Notes: a model not told the origin generated them from the sequence alone. Positions 51,434-59,375 are shown, counted from the first letter of the stretch. The stretch: 64,000 nucleotides of DNA from an uncultured Prevotellaceae bacterium (GCA_900318255.1 ONJX01000008.1:1-64000), one strand, 5' to 3'. Program-made: numbers and translations.

Positions 51434-51441
51434 CAAAGGTA
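51434..51441 (-). promoter_or_regulatory. -7 box of the candidate RNA
   Basis: TACCTTTG on the minus strand. Start of transcription would fall at about 51427-51428, at the outer end of the long stem. It lacks the 13-base phage box. Confidence 0.5.
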
Positions 51442-51454
51442 ATAAAATAATATT

Positions 51455-51688
51455 ATGCTTGCAATAGATTTGGTGAGATTTTGCGCTGAAATGCTGAAAC
51501 GTCTTTCAGATTGTGACATTTTGCTTGACGATTACAAACGAGTGGAGATGTGCGATGAATACTGCAAACTAATAGATGAAGGCCATAAAAAGGAATATGC
51601 CATTGCAATAGTCACGGAGAAATACGGAGTGAGTGAAAGCACTGTACGCAGGGCAGTTAAGCGGCTGTGCCGACCTGTCACGACGTGA
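51455..51688 (+). CDS. Small helix-turn-helix protein
   Basis: 77 residues. The C-terminal half, EYAIAIVTEKYGVSESTVRR (about 50-69), is a clear helix-turn-helix of the homeodomain-like or sigma-70 region 4 type. The N-terminal half is helical. It lies just after the candidate RNA and before a separate promoter for the next gene block, so it may regulate late genes. Confidence 0.6.
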   Translation: MLAIDLVRFCAEMLKRLSDCDILLDDYKRVEMCDEYCKLIDEGHKKEYAIAIVTEKYGVSESTVRRAVKRLCRPVTT

Positions 51689-51710
51689 AAGATTAATGAG
51701 CCTGGAAAAG

Positions 51711-51741
51711 TTGCAAAGCCATTTTGATGTGACTAACTTTG
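51711..51741 (+). promoter_or_regulatory. Host-type promoter for the small-protein block
   Basis: TTG (51711-51713) and TAACTTTG (51734-51741), 20 bases apart, the standard Bacteroidetes layout. The next gene starts 68 bases on. Confidence 0.55.
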
Positions 51742-51809
51742 TAACACCTTAAATTGCGCAACTACAAGGTATAATTCAATCTTTTATTAATCTTAAATCT
51801 ACTATCACA

Positions 51810-52295
51810 ATGGACAATGACATGATGATGAGGGGACTTTCACCCTACGAGACTTTCATGATTAGCGAGAAGCAGGGCCGCCGCACCAACGGTGTGGGCA
51901 TCACTGGACTTGTGCTTGGCAGTGTGGGTGCTGCCGCCGCTATCGGAGCGTGGATTTTCGCACCTATCTATGCCAACAGCCGTGCTAAGGCAGCCCAGGA
52001 CATCGCTGCCGCACAGAACGCTGGCACCGCCAACCTGCTCAACAACGTGGCAAGCCTTCTCGCCGCAGAGCGTCAGGAGCGTGTGGCTGGTGATCTTAAC
52101 ATCACCACCACCATCAACGACAGCGTGAGCGGCTCACAACAAGGCTCTATCAACGCACAGATTGAGAACAGCGCAATGGCACAGGCAACTACCCAGCTGC
52201 TTACCCAATCGCTGCTCGGCAACCTGAGCGAGAACGCACAGAAGGTACAGATTTATTCTGCTCCACAACCATGCGGCTGCCCCTGCGGTTCTTAA
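51810..52295 (+). CDS. Membrane-anchored virion or tail protein candidate
   Basis: 161 residues. A Gly/Ala-rich membrane segment (ITGLVLGSVGAAAAIGAWIF, about 30-49) is followed by an Ala/Gln/Asn-rich helical part and a Cys-rich end (QPCGCPCGS). First gene of a block of six small genes that end at 53949. No known family. The block's many Cys and membrane segments suggest envelope-facing parts. Confidence 0.5.
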   Translation: MDNDMMMRGLSPYETFMISEKQGRRTNGVGITGLVLGSVGAAAAIGAWIFAPIYANSRAKAAQDIAAAQNAGTANLLNNVASLLAAERQERVAGDLNITTTINDSVSGSQQGSINAQIENSAMAQATTQLLTQSLLGNLSENAQKVQIYSAPQPCGCPCGS

Positions 52296-52355
52296 TAATG
52301 CACAATTATTGTGGCGTTAACAACCCCACATACTGAACATTAATTACACTTGCAC

Positions 52356-52712
52356 ATGTTTTTCCAGAACCGAAAGAGAGAGCAACAGATTGCGATGCTA
52401 CAAAGAATATCACCGATAAGTAAGGCGAGCCTTAAACGGCAGTGCCTGTTGATTGCCGAGGGCGACCTGAAGAAAGCCAAAGAGTATTATGACTTTTGGG
52501 TTGACGGCATGGGTGAAGACCTACCGACCTTTGACCCGAAGCAGCCGAGCTGGGTAGACAGCTTTGGCACAAGAGTGAACAGCGTGCTTGACTGGGCACA
52601 GGAGCACAAAGACGTGCTTAGCCAGGGTGTGGATTTGATTAGTAACCTTATTGGGCGACGTGGCCCTGCCATAGCAGAAGCAGCGCAGTCGCTTGAAGAA
52701 ATCAACGAGTGA
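52356..52712 (+). CDS. Small helical phage protein, function unknown
   Basis: 118 residues from the ATG at 52356; a TTG two codons upstream is less likely. A basic N-terminus (MFFQNRKREQQIAMLQRI), a helical middle with KKAKEYYDFWVDGM (about 41-54), and a C-terminus with VLSQGVDLISNLIG (about 87-100). Its stop overlaps the next start (TGATG). No motif seen. Confidence 0.55.
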   Translation: MFFQNRKREQQIAMLQRISPISKASLKRQCLLIAEGDLKKAKEYYDFWVDGMGEDLPTFDPKQPSWVDSFGTRVNSVLDWAQEHKDVLSQGVDLISNLIGRRGPAIAEAAQSLEEINE

Positions 52713-52915
52713 TGAAAGGCTACGAAGTTAAGTTCAACATTTATGCCAACAGCCAGGAGGAAGCCGACATGGCGACACAGGCAATAAAGGCATTTATCAG
52801 CGAGCACGCCAAGCAAGGCCGTGCTGTGACAGCGACAAAAGTTGCCAATGCTATCGGCAACTGGAAAAACAATGTGCTTGTGCGCAACCGCATAATCAAC
52901 TACTTCAATGGCTGA
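52712..52915 (+). CDS. Small phage protein, function unknown
   Basis: 67 residues from the ATG at 52712, which overlaps the stop before it. VKFNIYANSQEEADMATQAI (about 6-25) is followed by HAKQGRAVTATKVANAIGNW. This looks like one compact alpha/beta domain that I associate with Bacteroidales prophages but cannot name. It overlaps the next gene by eight bases. Confidence 0.55.
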   Translation: MKGYEVKFNIYANSQEEADMATQAIKAFISEHAKQGRAVTATKVANAIGNWKNNVLVRNRIINYFNG

Positions 52916-53171
52916 ACAGATAACATGCAAAGGCGACTGCATAACGTGCAGTGCGGCACAGAGAATATACTGTGCAGCACAGCGCACCTTTGCAATCATG
53001 CAGAACCAACAGGCGATCCTCGAGCAGCTTGCACAGCTGCGTGAGGCCATCAGCCAGGCGAGAGCTGTCGCACCGATAGATGAGACAGGCACAGAGGACG
53101 ATGCCGGTGCAGACAATAGGGCATCGAAAAAAAGTCGAACATCTAAAAAAGTAAAAGAAAATGAGCTGTAA
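52908..53171 (+). CDS. Small Cys-rich phage protein
   Basis: 87 residues. The N-terminus ITCKGDCITCSAAQRIYCAA (5-24) has four Cys in 18 residues, a possible metal or disulfide site. A helix and a polar, basic tail (KKSRTSKKVKENEL) follow. It overlaps both neighbours, so the block is translated as a unit. No known function. Confidence 0.55.
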   Translation: MAEQITCKGDCITCSAAQRIYCAAQRTFAIMQNQQAILEQLAQLREAISQARAVAPIDETGTEDDAGADNRASKKSRTSKKVKENEL

Positions 53172-53613
53172 TAACAACAACGGATTGACGTATGTAAACA
53201 CATGCATCCCTGCGCCTGGTGCGACAGCCACCGACGCAACCTATGTACTTGATCTAACGCATAACCTGTGCGGCAACCGCAAGGTGTGCACCAATGCTGC
53301 ATATCCTATCACTGCCGACCTTAATTACCAGGTGCGTAGTGTGGAGCCAGTGGGCAACGACACCTACAACTGTGAGATACTTGTGTATGGAACATGTACC
53401 TACATGCCCCACAAGCAAGGCTGCAATCCCTGCTGCACCCCATGCCCCCAGACCGACAACATTTGGGCTGTGCTATCGGTGCCAGTGACAGCGGCCACTA
53501 CCCCTACCATCACGGCAGGCACGTGCTCATGCAGTCCAGCCAATGTGCGTGACTGCTGCAACGTGACCAACGCAGTAAGTATTACCACCAGCTTCAATGT
53601 GAGCCAGGCATGA
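53161..53613 (+). CDS. Cys-rich structural protein candidate
   Basis: 150 residues with about 15 Cys, including HKQGCNPCCTPCPQTDN (about 84-100) and CSCSPANVRDCC (about 122-133). The rest is Thr/Ala/Val-rich and beta-like. There is no signal peptide or membrane segment. The Cys pattern suggests metal binding or many disulfides in the particle. It overlaps the gene before by 11 bases and the gene after by four. Confidence 0.55.
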   Translation: MSCNNNNGLTYVNTCIPAPGATATDATYVLDLTHNLCGNRKVCTNAAYPITADLNYQVRSVEPVGNDTYNCEILVYGTCTYMPHKQGCNPCCTPCPQTDNIWAVLSVPVTAATTPTITAGTCSCSPANVRDCCNVTNAVSITTSFNVSQA

Positions 53614-53927
53614 TGACGGCGTTAATGCTCATGGTGATTGTGGTGCTCGTCAACCACATGGGATTGATTGAGGCTATTGAGAAGGTGACGCATTACAAGT
53701 TCAAGATATTGGCCTGTAGTAAATGTGGGACCTTTTGGTTGGCGTTGATCGCCCTGTTGGTTGAGGGCATGCCCATCATCGAGAGCGTGACGATGTCGAT
53801 AGTGGCTGCTTATGTTGCATTATGGTTAGAATTGTTTTTAGCGATAATGGCGAAGTGGTATGAGAACACCTACGATAAAATATCCGAGGCCGAAGCCGAG
53901 CAAGCCGAAGCCTCCAGTAGTAATTAA
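53610..53927 (+). CDS. Small membrane protein with a CxxC turn
   Basis: 105 residues. Three membrane segments (about 3-22, 42-56, 61-82) with CSKCGTFW (about 36-43) at the membrane edge, then an acidic tail. It may be an accessory lysis or superinfection-exclusion protein, but that is a guess from size and topology. A tiny Pro/Lys-rich frame overlaps its 3' end. Confidence 0.6.
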   Translation: MMTALMLMVIVVLVNHMGLIEAIEKVTHYKFKILACSKCGTFWLALIALLVEGMPIIESVTMSIVAAYVALWLELFLAIMAKWYENTYDKISEAEAEQAEASSSN

Positions 53928-53949
53928 GTGCCCCAAGTGTGGGCGATAA
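53860..53949 (+). CDS. Tiny Pro/Lys-rich protein with CPKC end, overlapping frame
   Basis: 29 residues in a frame shifted against the membrane protein before it. The start reads MRTPTIKYPRPKPSK and the end reads VVIKCPKCGR. A regular Pro-Lys pattern ending in a zinc-ribbon-like CPKCG is unlikely in random sequence. It would be too short for standard gene finders. Real translation is uncertain. Confidence 0.4.
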   Translation: MRTPTIKYPRPKPSKPKPPVVIKCPKCGR

Positions 53950-53961
53950 AAAGCATAGATT

Positions 53962-54450
53962 ATGATATACGATATTATTAAGCAATATGGTGAGGGTAAA
54001 GGTGAGAGCACTATGTGGCGCAGCGTGCGTGCCATTGACGATGAATTGAAAGACATGCTCACGCCAGAGGATTACTGCCACATGGAGCGAGTGGTTTATG
54101 CTTCTATTGCTGGTTCTCATTACAATGAGGAATTTGCCAAGCAAGACGTGAAGAAGATGTACTACAACCGCAACGGCATGAAGATGAGTGCCCCATACTG
54201 GAGTGACGAGCAAGTTGCCGAAGTCTATAACAAAGTGAAGGGGGAGATACCGAGTGCCTACAACATGTGGGACTGGTATGTTGCCCTGAACATGACAAAG
54301 GCTGACAACTGCGTGCTGTTCAGAAAGTGGTGGCAGGGAGCCAGCGACGAGGAAGTTGAGAAGCGCATCATCGAAGCTGCCGTGAACTATCTTAACGACA
54401 CCGACAACCCTTATGGGACTGAAAAGATATGGTGCTACCTGAACGGTTGA
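53962..54450 (+). CDS. Phage protein of unknown function (acidic, helical)
   Basis: 162 residues. Opens with YDIIKQYGEGKGESTMWRSV (2-21), then ERVVYASIAGSHYNEEFAKQ and MWDWYVALNMTKADN (about 117-131). The fixed Trp, Tyr and Asp pattern makes it a single conserved-looking domain that I link to Bacteroidales prophages, without function. It is the last gene before the lysis-cassette promoter, closed by a terminator. Confidence 0.6.
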   Translation: MIYDIIKQYGEGKGESTMWRSVRAIDDELKDMLTPEDYCHMERVVYASIAGSHYNEEFAKQDVKKMYYNRNGMKMSAPYWSDEQVAEVYNKVKGEIPSAYNMWDWYVALNMTKADNCVLFRKWWQGASDEEVEKRIIEAAVNYLNDTDNPYGTEKIWCYLNG

Positions 54451-54475
54451 CCATATATCTATTGCAAGTGTGATG

Positions 54476-54508
54476 AGGTGGCCGCCAGAGGGTGGCTGCC
54501 TTTTTTTT
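54476..54508 (+). terminator. Terminator before the lysis cassette
   Basis: AGGTGGCCGCC (54476-54486) pairs with GGTGGCTGCCT (54491-54501; three G-T pairs) around AGAG, followed by eight T. Confidence 0.8.
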
Positions 54509-54516
54509 GTGTTGTG

Positions 54517-54559
54517 TTAAGAAATAAAAAGGTGGTGCGGATTATGGGGATTAACTTTG
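54517..54559 (+). promoter_or_regulatory. Phage-class promoter for the lysis cassette
   Basis: TTAAGAAATAAAA (54517-54529), exactly 22 bases, then TAACTTTG (54552-54559). The holin-like gene starts 21 bases on. The 13-mer is identical to the one at 20165. Confidence 0.8.
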
Positions 54560-54580
54560 TGAGGATAAAAGTTTACACTC

Positions 54581-54898
54581 ATGGCGACAAAAACATTAGA
54601 TACAAACAAAGACGGCCACGTTGGCTGGAAAGAGTTGGACTTCCGCGACAAGGTGGCCTATACCATGGCGATAATACTAATCGCCAGTGGCATTGTGATG
54701 GCGTTCTTGTGCTTCTTCCTCACTGGTGACTACAACGTGACCGACGGCGTGCTGTTCTACTGTAGCGAGGTGTTCGTGACAGGCGGTGCGCTGCTTGGCA
54801 TAGCAACCTATGTGAAGGGGAAATTTGGCGAGATAAGTAGTTACATTCACAAGAGACTTGACAACGATGAAGATATTGAAGAAGGGCAGCAAGGGTGA
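54581..54898 (+). CDS. Holin-like protein with an EF-hand loop
   Basis: 105 residues. The N-terminus holds DTNKDGHVGWKE (7-18), a full EF-hand calcium loop (Asp-1, Asn-3, Asp-5, Gly-6, Val-8, Glu-12). Two membrane segments follow (about 28-48 and 58-78), then a charged tail. Place and topology, directly before an amidase, make it the probable holin. If the loop binds calcium, pore formation could respond to it. The gene overlaps the amidase by 32 bases. Confidence 0.6.
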   Translation: MATKTLDTNKDGHVGWKELDFRDKVAYTMAIILIASGIVMAFLCFFLTGDYNVTDGVLFYCSEVFVTGGALLGIATYVKGKFGEISSYIHKRLDNDEDIEEGQQG

Positions 54899-55673
54899 CG
54901 AGGTCAAGACCTTGCAGGGGCTTTTGGGAGTGACTGTTGATGGCGATTTCGGTCCCAAGACAGAGGCTGCCGTCAAAGAGTACCAGCGTACTCACAATCT
55001 CGTTGCTGACGGCATCGTGGGTGCTAAGACCTGGGCGGCGCTGGGCGTGACTGTTGCAAAACCTGCAACGGTCGTTGACCCCTCGGTCATCTATAAACCA
55101 TTGAAGAGCTGCATCTCCAAGTCCCCGAACCGCAGCATTAAGTATCTTGCCATCCACTATACGGCAGGAGCAAGTTCGGCACCAGGTAAGGCCAAAACGA
55201 TGGTGGATGGATGGGAGAGAGAGCGCAAAGGCAGTGCCGACTTCGGGGTTGATGACAGGGTTATGGTGCAGTTTAACCCTGACTTGCGCAACTACCACTG
55301 CTGGGCGGTGGGAGACGCCAAGAAGGCCGCTGGAGGCGGTGCGCAGCTTTTCGGCAAGGCAATAAACCGCAACACCGTGAGTATTGAGATGTGCTCCAAC
55401 CTCAAGAAAGGGTATGACCTCAATGCGGTTAACCACGATGGCTGGTACTTTACAGAGGCCACCCTGGACAACGCCGTGAAGCTCGCGAAGATATTGATGC
55501 GCAAGTTCAACATCCCCATTGAGCGTGTGGTGCGGCACTATGACATTTCGGGAAAGGTGTGTCCTGGTGTTGTGGGCTGGAACAACTATGTGCTTTTCGA
55601 CAAAAACGGCAAGCGCACTGGCGACAAGAACGACAGCAAGAAGTGGCTTGCTTTTAAAGAGAGGTTAAAATAA
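54867..55673 (+). CDS. Endolysin: N-acetylmuramoyl-L-alanine amidase with peptidoglycan-binding domain
   Basis: 268 residues from the ATG at 54867 (an upstream TTG is less likely). N-terminal PG_binding_1 domain (about 1-60; GSKGDEVKTLQGLLGV and DGDFGPKTEAAVKEYQ), then an Amidase_2 domain (about 85-240) with the zinc ligands in AIHYTAG (His) and VRHYDISGKVCPG (His and Cys). It cleaves the bond between muramic acid and the first peptide residue after the holin opens the membrane. No signal peptide is seen. Confidence 0.9.
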   Translation: MKILKKGSKGDEVKTLQGLLGVTVDGDFGPKTEAAVKEYQRTHNLVADGIVGAKTWAALGVTVAKPATVVDPSVIYKPLKSCISKSPNRSIKYLAIHYTAGASSAPGKAKTMVDGWERERKGSADFGVDDRVMVQFNPDLRNYHCWAVGDAKKAAGGGAQLFGKAINRNTVSIEMCSNLKKGYDLNAVNHDGWYFTEATLDNAVKLAKILMRKFNIPIERVVRHYDISGKVCPGVVGWNNYVLFDKNGKRTGDKNDSKKWLAFKERLK

Positions 55674-55676
55674 CAC

Positions 55677-55699
55677 AAGGCCGTGCCTTGCGATACAAA
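55677..55699. repeat. REP-like hairpin repeat, copy 4
   Basis: AAGGC-CGT-GCCTT followed by GCGATACAAA, between the amidase stop and the next start. Confidence 0.65.
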
Positions 55700-55704
55700 C
55701 TAAC

Positions 55705-56193
55705 ATGAGACGGAAACAAATAGAAAGCATAACAGCTGGATGCTTGCCGAAAGTGGCTGGTTTCCTGCTTGGGCTGCTTGCCTGCCTGGTCATTACCTTG
55801 TGCGGCTGCAAGACGCAGAAGGAGGTGCAGGTGGAGCGCGTGGAGGTTCCTGTGCCGATAGTGCAGGAGCACACGATAGAGAGCGTGAAGATAGACCATG
55901 TGCGTGACACCCTGGTGCAGCGCGACTCAATCTTTCACTATGTGAAAGGCGACACGGTGCTGATAGAGAAGTGGCACTGGCTGCAAGGCTCGACCAATGC
56001 GGTGAGAGTTGACACCCTCATCAAGTGGGACTCGATAGAGGTGCCTGTTGAGGTGGTGCGCGAGAAGACGAGGACGGTGACCAAGATTGAGGAAGTGGAG
56101 AAGCCGTTGAAGTGGTGGCAACAGGCCTTGATGTGGATGGGCTTCGGGCTGCTCGTGGTGATTGGGTGGAAGATAATTAAGACACATAAATAA
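55705..56193 (+). CDS. Candidate unimolecular spanin (lipoprotein with C-terminal membrane segment)
   Basis: 162 residues. The N-terminus is a lipoprotein signal with LCGC at the cleavage site (Cys about 35). A beta-rich middle of alternating Val/Thr/Glu follows (VERVEVPVP, HVRDTLVQRDSIF, IKWDSIEVPVEVV). The C-terminus has one membrane segment (WWQQALMWMGFGLLVVIGW, about 137-155). A lipid anchor at one end and a membrane segment at the other is the plan of u-spanins, which fuse outer and inner membranes in the last step of lysis. Its place right after the amidase supports this. No sequence similarity to a known spanin is claimed. Confidence 0.6.
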   Translation: MRRKQIESITAGCLPKVAGFLLGLLACLVITLCGCKTQKEVQVERVEVPVPIVQEHTIESVKIDHVRDTLVQRDSIFHYVKGDTVLIEKWHWLQGSTNAVRVDTLIKWDSIEVPVEVVREKTRTVTKIEEVEKPLKWWQQALMWMGFGLLVVIGWKIIKTHK

Positions 56194-56202
56194 CAAACAC
56201 AC

Positions 56203-56224
56203 GAGGCAGTGCCTCGCAATACAA
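56203..56224. repeat. REP-like hairpin repeat, copy 5
   Basis: GAGGC-AGT-GCCTC followed by GCAATACAAAA, between the spanin candidate and the next gene. Confidence 0.65.
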
Positions 56225-56236
56225 AATGACTGACAC

Positions 56237-56707
56237 ATGCAAGAGGTGACGTTGACGATAGAGAAAGACAAGGTGATGCACGAGGTTGCCAAGGCTACCA
56301 GCTACACCGGCGCCAAGATGATGGCTGATGACCCTGGAGCCTACGACCGCATCTTTGTGAGCGACGAGGAGCGCGAGATGCTTGAGCGCTACTGGGTGGA
56401 GGCCTGCAGCCTCGTCACCAGCACGCTGCGAGAGTGGGTGAAGGAAGTTGACCCCCAGCCCATTCATCATGGTGTGGACATCACCACCGACTATGAGGTG
56501 ACGCTGAGTGTGGCCGATGCCTGGCCCACCGCATTGCAGGACAGCGTGCAGTCGTCGCTGCTGAGTTTTGTTGTCGCCACCATATTGAGCAAGTGGTACC
56601 GCTTGACCAACAAGGGCGAGACCGAGGTCTATGCTACAGAGGCGGCAGCGCACCTGACCGACGTGGAACTGAAATTATTTCAACGCAAAAGACCAAGCAG
56701 GCCATGA
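56237..56707 (+). CDS. Connector-like protein 1
   Basis: 156 residues, helical then beta. EVTLTIEKDKVMHEVAKATS (3-22) is followed by SYTGAK and EEREMLERYWVEACSLVTST, then a strand pair (DYEVTLSVADAWP) and a last helix with LLSFVVATILSKWYRL. The next gene has a similar last part (LLVYYVLADWM), so the two may be diverged copies. Its stop overlaps the next start (ATGA). Placed directly before the portal; head-closure role inferred. Confidence 0.5.
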   Translation: MQEVTLTIEKDKVMHEVAKATSYTGAKMMADDPGAYDRIFVSDEEREMLERYWVEACSLVTSTLREWVKEVDPQPIHHGVDITTDYEVTLSVADAWPTALQDSVQSSLLSFVVATILSKWYRLTNKGETEVYATEAAAHLTDVELKLFQRKRPSRP

Positions 56708-57225
56708 TAAAGAAAAGGACAAAGACAGTGACGCTGACATTCCTTAGGGAGCAGCTGCTATATGACATAAAGAACCTTGCCTACGTTGAGGGCGATGTTC
56801 TCCCATATGATGCCCAGCACTCCAAGCACCAGGTGCAGGACATAGGCGAGGAGGGCAACGTGGACCGCGTGACCAGGATGCTCGACCTTGCGCTGGCACA
56901 TTGCGTGGAGGCGCTGTACCCATTCAGCAAGGTTGATGTGGAGAGCGGCGTTGTGCTTGACGACACGCTGACAGAGACCCCGACCTACACAGTGGAGCTG
57001 CTTGTGCCCGACGACTTCTCGGACACGACAGCCAAATATCTGGAGCAGTTGATCCACAACCTGCTTGTGTATTATGTCCTTGCCGACTGGATGAGCATAG
57101 CGAATGTGGCGAACCCCAAGAGCGCCGCCAACTGGGCCGCCAAGGCACAGGACTTGGAGGACGAGATAAAAAGCAAGCTCAATGCCAAGACAGGCAGGGT
57201 AAGGAAATTCCAGAGTCCTTTTTAA
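56704..57225 (+). CDS. Connector-like protein 2
   Basis: 173 residues from the ATG at 56704, inside the stop before it. TVTLTFLREQLLYDIKNLAY (7-26), then a helical part, a strand with TYTVELLVPDDFS (about 98-110) and a last helix (LIHNLLVYYVLADWMSIAN). It ends 11 bases before the portal gene. Shares its late plan with connector-like protein 1. A role at the portal ring is likely from place only. Confidence 0.5.
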   Translation: MIKKRTKTVTLTFLREQLLYDIKNLAYVEGDVLPYDAQHSKHQVQDIGEEGNVDRVTRMLDLALAHCVEALYPFSKVDVESGVVLDDTLTETPTYTVELLVPDDFSDTTAKYLEQLIHNLLVYYVLADWMSIANVANPKSAANWAAKAQDLEDEIKSKLNAKTGRVRKFQSPF

Positions 57226-57236
57226 AGATTTCAGAC

Positions 57237-59183
57237 ATGAGAACAGACAAAATATTCAGCAAACGCAGAGTCGTTAAAGAAGACCTCTTAGAGATGGATT
57301 CCGTGGCATGGAGCAAGAAGTTTGAAGGCCGCAGGGCTTTTGACGTGCTTCTTGAAGCGCAGCGTTGCTGGGATGCTATGGAGCCATTCAGGCGAGAGCG
57401 ACACCGCATGTGGGAATATGTCAAAGGCAACCAGTGGGGCGACTATGTCACCGTTGAGGGCCAGACTATAACCGAGGAGGCCTACATCAAGAAGCAGGGC
57501 AATGTTCCACTTAAGAATAACTTGATGCGTCGCCTGGTGCGCAACGTCACTGGAGTATATAGAGACCAGAACAAAGAACCTACCTGTGTAGCTCGTGACC
57601 GTGACGAGCAGGTGTTTGGCGAGACGTTCTCGACATTGTTACAATATAACGGCCAAGTCAACAACCTTAAAGAACTTCAGGCAAGAGGCTTTGAGGAATT
57701 TTTGGTTGGTGGTGGCATCGTCCATAGGAAGTGGGCAGGCTGGAATGGTGACGAGCCAAAATATGATTGTTGGACAGATGCCATTCAGCTCAACACATTC
57801 TTTATAGATAGCAACATGCGTGACATTCGTGGCTGGGACGTGTCGATGCTTGGAGAGGTTCATGACATAGACTTTGGCACTTTGTGTAACAAATATGCCC
57901 ATAGCCCAGAGGATTACCAAAGACTTCAAGAGATATATCACAATGCCCACAATCGAGGTTTCCTAAAGAACTATTGCGAGATATTTGGCCAGCATAAGCT
58001 AGAAAACTATGATTTTTTGTACACTACTGACCCTACTAGATGCCGTGTTATTGAGGTGTGGCGCAAAGAGAGCAAGCCCAGGTGGCTGTGCCATGACTTT
58101 AACAGTGGCGAGCTATTCAAGATAGAAATAGAGGACAAGGCCGAGCTTGTGGATGCCGTCAATGCTGAGCGCATAGCCCGAGGTGTGGCGGCAGGAATGA
58201 ACGAGGACGACATACCGTTGATAGAAGCCGAGTGGTTCATGGACTACTACTGGTATTATTACCACTTGACACCTTTTGGTGACATCTTAGAGGAGGGCGA
58301 GACGCCCTACAATCATAAGAGCCACCCCTATGTGTTCAAGTTCTATCCCTTTGTTGACGGCGAGATTTTTAGCTACGTCAAAGACTTCTTAGACCAGCAG
58401 CGTTACACTAACCGCTTAATCACGCTCTATGACTGGATCATGCGTGCGTCGAGCAAAGGCGTGCTCTTGGTACCAGAGGAAAGTATCGGTTCAATGGACA
58501 TCGAAGAGATTGCCGACGAATGGAGCAGGTTCAACGGTGTCATCGCCATCAAGACCAAGAACGGCGTGCCCATGCCACAGCAGATTGCCAACAACGCTGT
58601 GAACATCGGTATCAGCGAGCTGCTTAACATACAGCTCAAGTTCTTTGAGGACATCAGCGGTGTGCATGGAGCTCTGCAAGGCAAGGCGGCAGCCAGTGGT
58701 ACGAGTGGCACGTTGTACGCCCAACAGGCGCACAACGCCACAACATCATTGCTTGACCTATTGGAGAGCTACAGTACGTTTGTCGTTGATAGTGCATATA
58801 AAGACCTTAGTAACATACAGCAGTTCTATGATGAGAAAACCATCTACAACATTACAGGCAAGCATGGCTTGATTGGTTGGCGTGATGTGAAGTGTGACAT
58901 CGCTATTACCGAAAGCACTACGACACCAGCCTACAGGCAGTTTGCCAACGATTACTTGATGCAGTTCTGGGAAGCTGGCCAGATAAGCATGATACAGTTG
59001 TTGAGGCATGGCAGCTTCCCATTTGCCGACGCACTGTTGCAAGAGCTTGAGTCGCAGCAACAGCAGGTAAAGCAGGGCCAGGTGCCACAAGGTATATCGC
59101 CAGAGCTTGCTCAGCAAGTTCAGCAAAGCGCCAACCAGGAAGCTGTGAACCGAGGCTACCAGATGATTAGGGGGAATGGGTAA
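57237..59183 (+). CDS. P22-type portal protein
   Basis: 648 residues, the usual size of short-tail portals. N-terminal helices with ERHRMWEYVKGNQW (about 54-67) and NNLMRRLVRNVTGVYRDQNK (about 91-110); a body with GWDVSMLGEVHDID; a helical stem region with YTNRLITLYDWIMRASSKGV (about 391-410); and a Gln-rich C-terminus. Twelve copies would form the vertex ring that the terminase docks to. It stands at the end of the rightward late region, 16 kb from the large terminase, an unusual separation. A terminator follows. Confidence 0.85.
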   Translation: MRTDKIFSKRRVVKEDLLEMDSVAWSKKFEGRRAFDVLLEAQRCWDAMEPFRRERHRMWEYVKGNQWGDYVTVEGQTITEEAYIKKQGNVPLKNNLMRRLVRNVTGVYRDQNKEPTCVARDRDEQVFGETFSTLLQYNGQVNNLKELQARGFEEFLVGGGIVHRKWAGWNGDEPKYDCWTDAIQLNTFFIDSNMRDIRGWDVSMLGEVHDIDFGTLCNKYAHSPEDYQRLQEIYHNAHNRGFLKNYCEIFGQHKLENYDFLYTTDPTRCRVIEVWRKESKPRWLCHDFNSGELFKIEIEDKAELVDAVNAERIARGVAAGMNEDDIPLIEAEWFMDYYWYYYHLTPFGDILEEGETPYNHKSHPYVFKFYPFVDGEIFSYVKDFLDQQRYTNRLITLYDWIMRASSKGVLLVPEESIGSMDIEEIADEWSRFNGVIAIKTKNGVPMPQQIANNAVNIGISELLNIQLKFFEDISGVHGALQGKAAASGTSGTLYAQQAHNATTSLLDLLESYSTFVVDSAYKDLSNIQQFYDEKTIYNITGKHGLIGWRDVKCDIAITESTTTPAYRQFANDYLMQFWEAGQISMIQLLRHGSFPFADALLQELESQQQQVKQGQVPQGISPELAQQVQQSANQEAVNRGYQMIRGNG

Positions 59184-59263
59184 TGCACAATGATATAGCG
59201 CATGTGTTGCGCACTGATAATGTAGTATTTTCATAAGATAGAAATTGTGGTTAATTAAAAGTT

Positions 59264-59305
59264 GAGCCCGGCTGTCTTCACAGATAGCCGGGCTCTTGGT
59301 TTTAT
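59264..59305 (+). terminator. Terminator after the portal
   Basis: Perfect 10-bp stem GAGCCCGGCT (59264-59273) with its complement (59286-59295), inner CTGT/ACAG pairing, then TTGGTTTTAT. It separates convergent operons. Confidence 0.85.
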
Positions 59306-59337
59306 ATCAATTACAAAAGAGTATAATCTTTATTAAC

Positions 59338-59356
59338 GAGCCAGAGGCTCGCACTG
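59338..59356. repeat. REP-like hairpin repeat, copy 6
   Basis: GAGCC-AGA-GGCTC followed by GCACTG, next to the 3' end of the leftward operon. Confidence 0.55.
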
Positions 59357-59375
59357 CCTGACACGACAGGCGGTG

